Assembly: GCA_029449235.1 (NCBI GenBank)
Contig: JANATG010000017.1
Location: forward strand, 1,008,001 to 1,072,000
Length of the DNA: 64,000 bases
Origin: Linnemannia schmuckeri
Lineage: Eukaryota; Mortierellomycota; Mortierellomycetes; Mortierellales; Mortierellaceae
Direction: 5' to 3'
Shown here: positions 10,747 to 21,744 of the stretch, piece by piece
Position numbering within the stretch: the first letter of the stretch is position 1
Layout: each line of letters begins with the position of its first letter
Made by a program: the position numbers and the translations under genes
Notes under the pieces: generated by a model
Databases searched by the model: none
What the model saw: the letters and a program-made list of their open reading frames with translations, nothing else
Told to the model about the DNA's origin: nothing

Positions 10747-13700
10747 ATGCTGTCCGAAATCCCTAATTTCTGTCGAGGACCCACAACCAAACATCCTCAC
10801 AACGTCGGACTCGACGCTCTTTTTCGCCAGCAAGTGAGCGAGCGTTGCACAGCTGCTGCAGTAATCTATGGGCCTCAAGCTCTGTCATACCTGGAACTCG
10901 AACAACGCGCCAATGCCCTCGCGACTCGACTTGCTAAGCTCGGTATTCGTTACGAGGAGCCGGTTGGCATCATGCTCAAGATGAGTCCTGATCAAGTCGT
11001 TTGCCAGCTTGCAACAATTCGAGCCGGTGGTACATGCGTGCCACTTGATCCGGACGCCCCCGATGAGCGACTGCACAACATGCTAGGCGATGTCGGAGCT
11101 CGCTTTGTATTGACATCCGCTGCTTTGCAGCCTCGTCTGGCCCAGTCCACGTGCATTCTGGTGGACGACTGTTGGCAACAAGATCCGCTGACATCGACAG
11201 GCCCGACGTTTGAGGACGCTACCTCAGGCAATACCGCAGATCATAGGACACACATCCTGTTCACATCAGGCACAACAGGTCGACCAAAGGCGGTACAGCT
11301 TCTTGCACGAGGCATCATTCGACTCACGGTCGCCCCACACTACATGATCTTGGACTCCTTCGAGAGGATTGCAGCAATCAGCAACCCGTCCTTTGACGCA
11401 TCTCTGTTTGAGATCTGGGGGGCCATCCTCAACGGCGGGACAAGCGTCATACTCCCCAAACAGACCACGATCGACCCTCTTGCTCTCCGGGACACCCTTC
11501 ACCAGCTACGGATCACGACAATCCTCATCACCACAGCGCTCTTCAACCAAACCGTTCACTCATGCCCTGACGCCTTCCGTGGATTGCACCAAGTCATTAT
11601 CGGTGGCGAGGCTGCCAATATTCAAGCGCTCCGTACGGTGTTCCAAACTGCACCCCCTTCCAAGTTGATCAACGCCTATGGGCCAACGGAGGGCTCCACC
11701 ATTTCGCTTTTCCACCAGGTCACTCCTCAGGACCTCGAGAACGAGACCGTCCCCATTGGAAGGCCGATCGATAACACCTACGTGTTCCTTTTGGACGAGG
11801 CGGGACATCATGTCGGCGCCAACGAGGTTGGGGAGATCTACATTGGTGGGCACGGCCTGGCACGTGGATACTGGAACCGACCTAAGGAGAATGCTGAGCG
11901 ATTTGTCGAGCTTGATGGTCTAGTTGAGGGACGAGTTGTGCGGCTCTACAGAACGGGGGATCTAGGCAGAAAAAGTGACCAAGGTGTGCTGTACTACCAT
12001 GGTCGAAATGACACTCAAGTCAAGATCAGCGGCCATCGTATCGAGGTTGAAGAAGTCGAGGCGGTCCAGCGCGCGAGTAGCCTTGTTCGAGACGCTGCGG
12101 TGATTGTCCAGGAGAACGAATTGGGCGATAAGTACCTTGTTGGATTCGTTGTGTGTCACAACGAAGAGACGTCAGCGAAGAAGGGACAGCAAACGAAGCG
12201 GCGGCTTGAGCGCTACCTGGAGCAGATGTTACCGACGTATATGCGTCCCCGGATCCGCATTTCAAAGGCGCTACCTCTTACATCCAATGGTAAGGTTGAC
12301 CGGATGGCGCTGTCCCAGCAATGGCGCGAAAGTCGAACGGTGAGAAGAAGTTCCAGGTTGGCCAGTCGATCCACTATGTCCATGGCAGAGGGCTCCAGTT
12401 TGGCCAGTCAAGTCTCCAGCCCGGCAACAAAGAGCGGCGCTTCTGAGACTCAGGAGTTTCTGTGCTCACTTTGGCGCCGACTGCTCGACTCTCATTCTGT
12501 AAAGAGCAGCGATAATTTTTTTGCGCTTGGTGGCGACTCTCTCAAGACGGCTAGGCTTGCAACAGATATTAGCAGGCATGTCAACCATCCCTTCCCTGTT
12601 CAAGCTGTCTACAAGTACCCTGTCCTGATCGATCTGGCGCACTACATCGACAGTCGGCATCACATCGGCGGCTTTTCCTCAGCAGACGACCTCTCGCTCC
12701 TTCTGGCTGATACTTGTCTCCCAGCAAACATCCGTCAGCTTCCAGGAACGTTGCAGGAATGGAGGAGCTCGGACTGCGGACGTGTGTTCCTCACAGGGGC
12801 AACAGGATTCCTTGGAGCCTTTATTCTTCGTGAACTGCTGATGATTCCAGATATCAAACAAGTCGCATGTCTCGTGCGAGCTCTGAATGGCCATGCGGCA
12901 CTGGAGCGCATCCAAACCAACATGCGCCTGTATGGTCTTTGGGAAAGCCGGTTTTCAAGCCGTCTGTTGCCTCTGGCAGGGGATCTATCACAAACATACT
13001 TCGGTCTGGGACGCTCTCGCTTCAACGAATTGGCAGGATCGAGCGACGTCGTTTTCCACCTCGGCGCGCATGTCAACTACATCCAGCCGTATAACGCCCA
13101 CCGCCCCGCCAATGTCGCTGGAACAATCAATGTCTTGACCTTTGTCACTTCCGGCAAACCCAAAGCACTCCACTACGTGTCGTCGATTTCGGCCTTTGGC
13201 CCTGCCAGCCTGCTGAAGCGTGTGGATGTTGTTTATGAAGACGCCGACATGGTCAACTATTTGACGGGACTCAAGTACGACACGGGCTACTCGCAGAGCC
13301 AATGGGTGGCCGAGCAGCTCATGTGGGAAGCGCGCAGGCGTGGCGTGCCCCTATCCGTCTACCGCCCTGGCTTTATCATGGGAGACAGCCGAACCGGTGC
13401 CGGGAACCCGAAAGATTTTGTCGCCCGCCTGCTTCAGGGTTGCATCGCACTTGGCAGGTACCCGATGTTGCCGCACCAAGGCAAGCAGTTCGTGACGGTT
13501 GACTACGTGAGCCAGGCCATGATCAAGATCGCAAGCGAGGATTCAAATCTTTCCCGAGCTTACCACCTTGTTCCTTCACGTAACGAGGTGCTGGCCGAGG
13601 TCTTTGATCTTCTCGCCCAATGCGGCAGACAGCTTCGTGGCTTACCTTACCCACAATGGGTTCGGTATCTGAGCCAGAGCCCCAACCTCGAGCACAATCC

Positions 13701-13902
13701 GCTAATGCCGTTTTTGCCGATGCTATCGGAGCCAATTTATGGCAATTTGACTCGCTGGGAGGTTCAAGAGGGCATGCCGACCTACGATATGAGCAACACC
13801 AAGCGAGCACTTGCCCAGGCTGGTGGTCTTATAGCACCGCAGATTGACCAGGCTTTACTGCAAAAGTACATGGATTTTTGGGCTCGTGTTTCATCACCAT
13901 AA
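10747..13902 (+). CDS. NRPS-like A-T-R enzyme, single module (1051 aa)
   Basis: Three domains in order. The adenylation domain (about 20-530) has TSGTTGRPK at 173-181, FDAS with Asp217, NAYGPTE at 309-315, YRTGDLG, and SNGKVDR with Lys516. The thiolation domain has LGGDS, with Ser598 as the phosphopantetheine site. The C-terminal thioester reductase (about 680-1045) has the NADP-binding TGATGFLG at 683-690. Such proteins activate a carboxylic acid, load it on the carrier arm and release it as an aldehyde or alcohol. Hand alignment to the PheA pocket gives the code D-A-F-A-I-G-A-T-I-K, and Asp at position 235-equivalent suggests an alpha-amino acid. There is no condensation domain. In the reductase the expected YxxxK is Y848-SQS-Q852, so the usual lysine is glutamine. 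The gene is intronless and looks more GC-rich than its flanks. It resembles Lys2-type reductases in layout but is not obviously that enzyme. Confidence 0.9.
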   Translation: MLSEIPNFCRGPTTKHPHNVGLDALFRQQVSERCTAAAVIYGPQALSYLELEQRANALATRLAKLGIRYEEPVGIMLKMSPDQVVCQLATIRAGGTCVPLDPDAPDERLHNMLGDVGARFVLTSAALQPRLAQSTCILVDDCWQQDPLTSTGPTFEDATSGNTADHRTHILFTSGTTGRPKAVQLLARGIIRLTVAPHYMILDSFERIAAISNPSFDASLFEIWGAILNGGTSVILPKQTTIDPLALRDTLHQLRITTILITTALFNQTVHSCPDAFRGLHQVIIGGEAANIQALRTVFQTAPPSKLINAYGPTEGSTISLFHQVTPQDLENETVPIGRPIDNTYVFLLDEAGHHVGANEVGEIYIGGHGLARGYWNRPKENAERFVELDGLVEGRVVRLYRTGDLGRKSDQGVLYYHGRNDTQVKISGHRIEVEEVEAVQRASSLVRDAAVIVQENELGDKYLVGFVVCHNEETSAKKGQQTKRRLERYLEQMLPTYMRPRIRISKALPLTSNGKVDRMALSQQWRESRTVRRSSRLASRSTMSMAEGSSLASQVSSPATKSGASETQEFLCSLWRRLLDSHSVKSSDNFFALGGDSLKTARLATDISRHVNHPFPVQAVYKYPVLIDLAHYIDSRHHIGGFSSADDLSLLLADTCLPANIRQLPGTLQEWRSSDCGRVFLTGATGFLGAFILRELLMIPDIKQVACLVRALNGHAALERIQTNMRLYGLWESRFSSRLLPLAGDLSQTYFGLGRSRFNELAGSSDVVFHLGAHVNYIQPYNAHRPANVAGTINVLTFVTSGKPKALHYVSSISAFGPASLLKRVDVVYEDADMVNYLTGLKYDTGYSQSQWVAEQLMWEARRRGVPLSVYRPGFIMGDSRTGAGNPKDFVARLLQGCIALGRYPMLPHQGKQFVTVDYVSQAMIKIASEDSNLSRAYHLVPSRNEVLAEVFDLLAQCGRQLRGLPYPQWVRYLSQSPNLEHNPLMPFLPMLSEPIYGNLTRWEVQEGMPTYDMSNTKRALAQAGGLIAPQIDQALLQKYMDFWARVSSP

Positions 13903-15097
13903 GAAATATCGAGTAGCATGTTAGAATAGCTTGGAGATACAGTTTCGACAACAAGGCGCTGTTTTTGAAAAACCACCACCTCTGTTCAGTTCCAGTATTA
14001 AAAGGGTCAGGAGAAGTGCAAGAGGAGGAAAAAAGACGTCTTTATTCTCTACCCGGCATGAAAGTTCATGAAAGGGCGAAATGGCCTACAACCGCCTTTG
14101 AGGAAACACCCTTGATGAGAATGACTGCTAGTCCTCATTGTCACGAATTAACATCCGAAAGAATGAATCAAGTCATTCGGTGGCGCGTCATGTGCTTCCT
14201 TTACCACTTCGCTCCACAAAAAAGAATAATTACCAAAGTCATTTTCACACACGAGTACAAACCAGCGACTACCTCTAAGCCTAGGTCCCCACCATCCGTG
14301 CCAAGTTACCCAAGTCTGAACCCCATTACCGCCAACAAGCTACCTTGATTCTAGACCTCCCTTCAACACCATCACCTCTATTCAGTTGTCATTCACTTCT
14401 CCCCCTCTTGATTTCTGTCATTATTTAGACCATCACGTTCCATCTCTGTTCATCAAGCTCCAGATCTAGACTTCTGCTCTTTCTCCGACTCTCTCAACAC
14501 GTATAAATACCCTGCTCATCCCCGTAGGCCTTCAGTCAGCAGTAAGACCATTCCTTCTTCCTTTACCAGCTTACTTACACACCTGCCCCTTTTCCCACAC
14601 AAACTCACATTTCTTTAGTCACCTTGTTCCAGTTCTTGGCATCGGCTTTCTAGTCAGCGTTAACTTCGTCCTTGAGGATATCCGGGTCCGGCCACGGAAA
14701 TTCTTGACATCCTTGTGTCTGTATGTAATCTTGCAGCATGGTACTTTGGAACTCCTTTTCTTTGGTGGCTGTTCATACGAGGGATATTGTGCCTAAATGT
14801 GACATCGCGGCATCACACCATTGCTTGTTCACCAGAACACAGCGAGCCGAATCTTGCTTCGGAAGAAATGGGAGAACCATGTCGAGTAATTCGCGGATGT
14901 TGAAAATCGAGGATGAGGGACGAGACGTAAGTGAGAGCTTGTAAGCTAAAAAGACAAACTGTGTGTGTGGGAGACAGCAATGGTAGTGTGAATTACTTGT
15001 ATTCGGTCTGGTAATGGGGACAAGTCCTCTTATGAACAGTTAAGGCCCAACAATCTGCTCATTATATTATTTATTTCGTACTTCATTAACCAGTTTC
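13903..15097. other. intergenic; possible orphan promoter
   Basis: No convincing gene. TATAAATA at 14502-14509 is followed by a C/T-rich leader, which looks like a plus-strand core promoter. Downstream there are only 62-68 codon frames (14715-14944) without recognisable features. They may belong to a short or non-coding transcript. Confidence 0.35.
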
Positions 15098-18000
15098 TCA
15101 GCTCGACAACAGAGTTGCAATCTTGTCCAAAGAGCCTGCTAACCGATCCAGTTTTTGATCGATGGAGACTATGTGATTCTCAAGGACGGAGACTCTTTCA
15201 GACTGAACTGGACCAGTCGACAGAGTGGAAGCGACTGTAGGGTCTATGCGGGAAGAAACAGTGACGGTAGTCCCTTCTAGTCTCTTTTCAAGCTCAAGTA
15301 TCTTGGTAAGGAGAGCATCGTGGCGCTCAGAGGCTTCCAATCGTGCTTCCAAGGCTACAACCTTCGCCAAGAGTATCTCCATAGAGAGTGTAGGAACGGG
15401 AGTAGCTGGAATTACTGAAGTAGGACGAACAGGCGAAGAAGCGGTGGATGGAGTAGGAGTAACTTGAACAGGAGTGGAAAGAGCAGTGGGAGTTGTAGAA
15501 ATCAAAGGGTCTAAATGGAAGGTGGGCATTGGGGGAGGTGGAGGAAGCTTGACAGGCGGACAAAGTGAGAGGAAAGGCACCTCTACTCTCTCTGTTCGGA
15601 CAGTAGTACGTTTGTCAACGACCTTCACCGACGATGGCGTCTCTGCCGAGGTGACCATCCTAGGGGCTGCAGAGGGAATAATGTCGGTGGAGCCATCTGG
15701 CCCAATAATAGGTGCTCGGGACGATGCTGATTCTGGATCGACTGTTTCTATAGTGGCCGGCTTAGGCATAAGAGACGCCAACGAAATGGGCTCCGGCACT
15801 GGTACTGACACTGGTGCTGGGGTTGGCGTCACAGACTCGGCAGGTAGCGGTGACGACGAGCTAATGGGAATCATCACTTCGTTGTCTACATTGTCGTCCT
15901 CGATAATAACAACATCGTCCCAATGGGTTACATTGGGCACGATCTCGGATTCCTCCGCATACTGAATAGGTCGAGTCTCAAGATCGTCACCGCCATATAT
16001 CGGACATGGTGCATATCCCACCGACGCTGAAACTCTATCCTTAGTCATAGATCCATGATACAGCAGCACCTTGAATCCGTAGACACGCCTGCAGGACAGA
16101 TCCACCAAAGCCCATATGGTCCAGTCGATGCCTAGATTCCTGACGCCCAGTTTCATATCGACTTCGGTGATACCAGTCTTCTCGGCCTTTGCGACGATCT
16201 TGTGAAGGTCAACCTCAGTGATCTTGTTCATCGGCATAAAACCAGCGGTAATTCCCAAAAAGTATCGGTCTGGATGAGGAGATTTCGAGATCTTGACAGA
16301 AGTCCGCTGACATTCATAGATCTTGTCCACAAAAAAGAAGCCTAGGTCCTCCGGTGCCGGAAGAGTGGCTCCCATCACACCATGGACATACTCTTGGATG
16401 AGCGACACTTCCTCGCCCTCGATGTCCGTGAATGTGACCCGGAGACGGAGCGGTTGATGAATCGTCAGATGCGCGTAGTTGATCGCCAGGAGAGAGCCGC
16501 CCTGACAATGCTCTGGTTTGTCGACTAGAAACTCCCAAGGGACATCAATGGCCTGTGAAGGTGCGATGGTAATCGGCAGTTTCACACCATCGCGAAGTGC
16601 AAAGGATTTGACGGGCTTGTACGTTGGCTCACCCACAAGGCGGTACTCGAACTTGACGGAGAGAAGGATGATTTGCTTCTGGCTTGAGAGAGGCGAGCGA
16701 TTGAGTGCTCTCCAGGTTCCACGAAATCGATCTTCCCGATTGTTGGCAAGCTTGACGTCGTTATTCGCAACCATTTCCCAGGCAGGGGTCAGGAGTAGAG
16801 GGATGTTGGGCGATGAAATCTTGGTCCTGAACGATCTGGGTTCCCTTAATCGGACCGCAGAGATGACAGGACCAAGCTGAACCGTCTTTGGAAAATCATA
16901 CGGCCGATCAGGTTTGTAGACTGTACCGCTGCACCGAGAGAGATACTTGACAGATGCCTCATCTGGCATTCTGAGCAAGAGAGGGTCGAGTGGTACAATG
17001 CATACTGTTGGAGTCTTGCTACTTGCGACTCTAACCGTCAATTTGATGCCGGCAATTTGTTGGGTTTCTTCGTCCAGAACCCATTCGCCCATTGAAAAGG
17101 CCGCCGTCTCCGTCTCGGGTGCATTTTTGAAGATGCAGGTTTGGCCGGTCCTGAGGATCTTCTTCCTCGTATCCTCTAGCGAAGCAACGTCGAAGACCTC
17201 GAGATAGTGCGGCATGTCGTCTTGGACGTGTCCAACGTTCACGAGCATTAAAGGCGTGGTGATCAGCTCGCCCCAGCTCCGCCACCGAATCAGCTGTCCA
17301 ACTCTGACGACCTGACCAGTAGTATCATCGTCTTTGTCCAAGTCGATTTCCTTGATCTTGACCCAATAAGTAACCGTATCCGTGGGAGCGAGTATTCCAT
17401 AGGACCAGAGGAAGAAATTGCTATAGGGGTATTTCGAATGGTGTTCCGGCTGATGATACCCCTTTTGGCAAGGAGAGGTCTTTTGACAACAATGGTACCG
17501 ATCGTAGTTCCCGACCGCGGAATGAAATCGACAGGATTCAGGGCCGTTTGTCGAGACATTGTATTCCTTTTCGCACTGAACGCATGTCAACTTGAGCTCG
17601 GCCTCCAATTCGCGCTGGTGGGTGGCGATGGCCTTGATCATGTGGGCGACACTGATGCTGGAGGATTCGTGGACAATGGCTTCAATCTGGCTTTGGTTCC
17701 GTGTGATCAACTCCTGCATGTTGGATTGCATCTGTTCCATGACTTGGTCCGACATGGTCAAGTTCACCTTTTCAGCAAACTTCTTGACCAGCTCAGGATC
17801 ATTCTACATAGTATGGAGCCAAAATACAAAGGTGTTAGACGAATTCCAATACAACTTTTCAGTCTCCATGCGGCCTTTTGTACTCTTCACCACTAGTGTG
17901 CTTACATTGATCATATCCTGGCCACCGTTCTCTCTAATGAAATTTTCGGCAATTCTGTCCCTTGGCACCACTCTCTTCAGAATTGACAAATCTCCAGTTT

Positions 18001-18688
18001 GTTGGATCTGCAAACTCATCATGAGGTCCGAGGAGCAGGTAGTGATTTTGCCGGCCATTTGCTCAAAGCTTTGCATATTGGATATCCTGAGGCGCCGGGC
18101 GATTTTGCTTTGCTTCCGATAGGCCTCGATCAGAGCAGCAGCCTCCTTGAGCGTATCTTGGACCTTTTGGAGAACAGCGGTGAGTGTGTCCATCATGGCC
18201 TCGACGTTGTGGATTCGCTCCAGCACGACAAGATGACTGACCAAGAAGTTGATACGCTCCATTAGATCCAAGCATTTTTCGTCCACCTCGCGAGCTTTTT
18301 GCTCAATGTCGATGATGATCTAGATAAGTATTCGTGTAGTCCAAGCAATAAAAAAATAAGACCAGTAAGCATGTCGGCATATTGAATGCTTTGTCGCATG
18401 CACACTATGTGTGCTCACCTTGAGTATCACAAACGCAGGAGCAATAAACGGCACAATCTTGCCCACATCCACCAGTTTATCTGCCAGGTGGATCATGTTG
18501 CTCAATACTGGGCTGTCTTTGCCACCCACTATCTTCACGACATTGGCATAACTAGCATCCGCCATCTCTTTAGCTCCTAGGATGTTGGTTCCGGCTACAA
18601 ATGCTTTATCGGCTGTTCCACTCGCGGTGCTCGTCTTTGGCGCCGATCTGTTCTCGCCATCGACGTCGGGTTTAGTTGGTGAAGTCAT
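15098..18688 (-). CDS. MLKL-like helical-bundle protein with Cys/His cluster (1129 aa, 3 exons)
   Basis: Exons 18688-18419, 18319-17906 and 17803-15098. Introns are 99 nt (GTGAGC...CTAG) and 102 nt (GTAAGC...GTAG), both phase 0. Residues about 65-210 form a set of amphipathic helices with the pattern of the MLKL/HeLo-like four-helix bundle (a long first helix with VDEKCLDLMERINFLVSHL, then VLQKVQDTLKEAAALIEAY and SFEQMAGKITTCSSDL). A hydrophobic segment lies at 75-92. A coiled-coil-like stretch (230-300) leads into a Cys/His cluster: C302, C305, C319, H322, C333, C334, C340, H345, H349, H350, a plausible zinc site. A beta-rich region (about 350-870) follows, then a Pro/Ser/Thr-rich linker and a C-terminal coiled coil (about 1050-1129). 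There is no kinase or NTPase domain. In animals and plants such bundles execute or regulate membrane-damaging cell death. The role here is inference. Confidence 0.8.
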
Positions 18689-19699
18689 GGTCCTGCTCTT
18701 GATTGCGACTTTTTTTTCTTAGGGCGATTCCAGGCGATGAACCAAGCTGAGGTGTGGATTGGGTGCTGTTTTATGCTATGGCAGAGCAGGCTTCAAACAA
18801 GAAAGTGAAGAAAGATGGCGGAAGTGTGGGATGAGTGCTGTTGTATACTATGGCAGAGCAAGGTGCAAAGAAGAAAGCGAAGAAAGTTAGTGAAACGAGC
18901 ATTTATTGCCTTATATATGGCATATGCCTCAAAGATTGCTCACAGGAAAAAAGCGGCGTTCAAAACAGGTTCAAAATCAATGAAGTGCGAGAGCCCAGCT
19001 CACTAGCGCCCTGGAAGACGGCGTGCCTTTGTTTATTCTCTGAGCCAGTCGGCAATGGCTGGATCTACCGTTCATTAGCAGTCCCACTCAATATCCGAAG
19101 ACTTCCACGAAGGGTTCTTTGATGGCAGGAACAAGTAGAAGCTCCATTGTCCCTTCAGCCATGCACCAAGGGACATGATGGTACTTTTCTCCAGTTGTCC
19201 CTGCACAGTAAGCCATATCATATTGATCAACAGAAACGGCCTTAGCTGGTACATGACTCGACCTTTCCAGACAAAAAGGACGGAATCAATAAGTCTTTGA
19301 GTGTTTTTATTAGTAAACGACACACCGTTTAATACACTTGACAGAGAATTTGCTTGCCAACTGTAAATTTTTAGTGCAGATATTGAGGTGGTGCAATAAA
19401 AGAATAGTCTAATTGAGCCTATTTTGACTCAGAATTGTGCTATCAAATCGAGCACTTGAAAGTTACGGTCGGAGGGCGCTGCAGTTGAAAGTTTGTTGAA
19501 GATGAATTGGAGAGTTGATCAAGAACTGAAGACGAGGGACGAGGTCTTGATAATTGTGGTATATTGTTCATGCTCTCGGGTTCTGCTGTTGTCGATCTGT
19601 TGCGTTGGGTACCTGGGAGAGGAACCAAGGAGATTGGTGGACAAAGAAGTGGGATTTATTCAAGATCAGACCTCAACTTGCATGCTAGCCTCGGTCTCT
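18689..19699. other. intergenic upstream of the MLKL-like gene
   Basis: Short frames only, up to 95 codons and without recognisable features. The 5' flank of the minus-strand gene contains AAAAAAAGTCGC-like sequence near 18710. No TATA box stands out. Two similar words (GCAGAGCA...GAAGAAAG.GAAGAAAG) at 18781-18815 and 18851-18886 form a small local duplication. Confidence 0.4.
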
Positions 19700-20640
19700 G
19701 TTACTCCTTAAGTACCAACTAAACTGAGAAGGGAGGTACTTGTGTCAAGCGCCCTTGACTTCTTAACTATGTGGTCAACCAGAATTGAAGCCAGGCCAAG
19801 ATCACGTGTTGAAAAATGTGGCACGAACCTTATTCTCCCCTGGTCACTCGAGCGCCTTCCACAGCGCCTCACGAGATCTGCTGGCTCCTGGCATCTTTTA
19901 GACGATCTCTTGGGGTGGCTGCTTTCCTGGTTAAAGCTTCTTTTGCCCCTGTTTATTGAGGTTTCTTGTGGCGACCATCCATCCACTCGGTCAAAGGCGT
20001 CCTCCCAAAGCTCCTCCTGTACCTCCCTGTTCTAGGGGCACGTTCACATATGCTCCTTGTCCTCCGCTTCTATGTTATACCGTCGTCATCTGTTGTTCTT
20101 GTACAGAGCTGGCCGTCTGGCGTGTAGAATGATCATGGCAGGTAGCATCCTGCGAAACTTCTTTATCCTATGGCTGCGCAGGCGTGTATCCTGTTCTTAA
20201 CTGAACAAGATGTTGACCGATTTGTTGCTGTGCATGATTGACAGGTTGATCAGCCAATCCGTGCCCTCGTAGACTTGAATCGACCACTTGGTCCTTCTGA
20301 ATGCTCTCCACTCCTAATGTCAGCGTCCAGTGGCTTGAACCTTCAGTACACATCTCGTGTTCTGGTCGAGCGTCACTCCAATAATAGTTACCGAGCACCT
20401 GATGTTGTTCTGGGCGGCTCTATCTGCTTGCCACGCCGTCCCGACCTGGGATTGCGCCTCCTTTGCTGCCAGATCCGCCTTTTCGTTCTAATCGTCTCCG
20501 TCATGGCCCTTAACCCATTCGACTGCTGTTGACCCTGTACGCTTACTATATTACATATGCGTGTGACTACGCCCACTCCGCAGCACAGTCGCACCTCAGC
20601 TTCGCTCTCACCGACGGTCCATACCATCCACCAAAATTGA
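19700..20640 (-). pseudogene. decayed LINE-type RNase H region
   Basis: On the minus strand at 20532-20403 one frame reads TAVEWVKGHDGDD, an in-frame TAG (20490-20488), then NEKADLAAKEAQ. This is the C-terminal RNase H signature of non-LTR retrotransposons (a VKGHxGxxxNExAD pattern with the conserved His and Asp). The surrounding minus-strand frames from about 20640 to 19700 are broken repeatedly. The rest of the element (endonuclease, reverse transcriptase) is not visible. It is an old relic, and its outer limits are uncertain. Confidence 0.55.
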
Positions 20641-20677
20641 AAAGGCGGGGATCCTCTCATTCGGCGAAGGCAATGCA

Positions 20678-21214
20678 GTGCAAAAGGGTGCACCACAAAG
20701 ACAAGGACCTAAAGAACTGGATCGCGCGCAGCAAGTGCCCGTCCGACTTGAGATTGGTGGACTGTACCTTCACATCCTTGTTGACAGCGAAGCCGCATAT
20801 GACCTCACTTATGACACGTACCTCTGCAGTCCAAACAAAGAAAGAAGCCTCACCGTATTGGGCTCCTTCCTGTCCAAGATACCAAAGTGCAAAGGACGAG
20901 AATGGACATCAGGAATTGTGGCAACTGTACTAGAGTTTTCCACCTACAGTTGCTCCTGCCGAACCACCATTCACGCCCAGCGATGCCAATGGTGTGAAGA
21001 GTATGTGGAGCCAAATGTAGATACCTCGAGCTATACCAAGAAGGTTGTCTGGGCGATAGACTTGTGGATGGGACTTAGAGGGCGGGCGGAACCTTCCCAT
21101 AAAGGATCAGAAGGTCCACACGACGAGGATTGCTGTCGCGCCTGTGAGGTCAACAAGTGTCCATGGAAGAAAAAAAAGCTAGCATTAAACCATAGTGAAG
21201 TCAATGGAATATAA
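20678..21214 (+). CDS. 3CxxC-type zinc-finger-like protein (178 aa)
   Basis: The C-terminal two thirds fit the fungal 3CxxC zinc-finger pattern: GREWTSG (75-79), then CQWC (103-106), an EPNVD stretch, a helix VVWAIDLWMGLRG, and PHDEDCCRAC (C153-x-x-C156) with a trailing C161. The first CxxC pair expected before the W-T-S is reduced to one cysteine (C71). The N-terminal 60 residues contain DSEAAYDLTYDTYLC and are unfamiliar. It starts 38 bases after the LINE relic, so its own promoter is unclear. Domain function in fungi is largely unknown, and metal binding is inferred from the cysteines. It may be intact or partly degraded. Confidence 0.5.
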   Translation: MQKGAPQRQGPKELDRAQQVPVRLEIGGLYLHILVDSEAAYDLTYDTYLCSPNKERSLTVLGSFLSKIPKCKGREWTSGIVATVLEFSTYSCSCRTTIHAQRCQWCEEYVEPNVDTSSYTKKVVWAIDLWMGLRGRAEPSHKGSEGPHDEDCCRACEVNKCPWKKKKLALNHSEVNGI

Positions 21215-21681
21215 AGAATCGACCCAAACATTTCACCTCAAGAGTCGACCGATCACTCACGTCTTTCTAGCCGCTCCCTGTCATATTCTCTTCCTCTTGC
21301 TCGTTCTCCCAATTGTCGCTTTACTGTTTGTTGCTTTACCATCTGTTACTTTATTGCTTTTTGCTCCACGGCCTTTTACTTGGCTACTTTTTGCTGTACT
21401 AACTGTCACTTGTTCATGAAAATTCATTGTGTACAGCATGACGTTAGAATCCAGACGCTTTAATCCTTTCACAATGAGCGCATGTTGATTCTTAGTATTG
21501 ATGGAAAAGCAAGGAGCAAATATCAGCAGATAGTATGCAATTGGAGGTCAAGTAAAAGGCGGCGATCAGGTCAGAATGAGCTCTGCGGCGAAATCGAGGT
21601 CCAAACAAATTAATTACCCTTGCTTTTTTCACAGGCCCTTAATTAAGGTTAGGGTAAAGGCAAACAACAAAAAACGGACCA
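21215..21681. other. intergenic, no supportable gene
   Basis: T/C-rich words such as CTTTACTGTTTGTTGCTTTACC recur at 21309-21415 and produce compositional open frames only. From 21640 the plus strand becomes purine-rich before the next motif copy. Confidence 0.4.
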
Positions 21682-21720
21682 CTAACTTGTGGCAGCCAAG
21701 CGTTCATAGCGGCATTGCTT
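21682..21720 (+). repeat. dispersed ~35-bp motif, copy 4
   Basis: CTAACTTGTGGCAGCCAAGCG, read as CTTGTGGCAGCCAAGCG and followed by TTCATAGCGGCATTGC, is the copy closest to the consensus. It lies just before the decayed member of the secreted-protein family. Confidence 0.65.
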
Positions 21721-21744
21721 TCTGCAGTAAATAGAAAAATAACT

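Noticed and set aside
15225..15965. Plus-strand frames up to 163 codons opposite the MLKL-like gene
   Set aside because: They are antisense shadows of the Pro/Thr/Ser-rich C-terminal region of the real gene.
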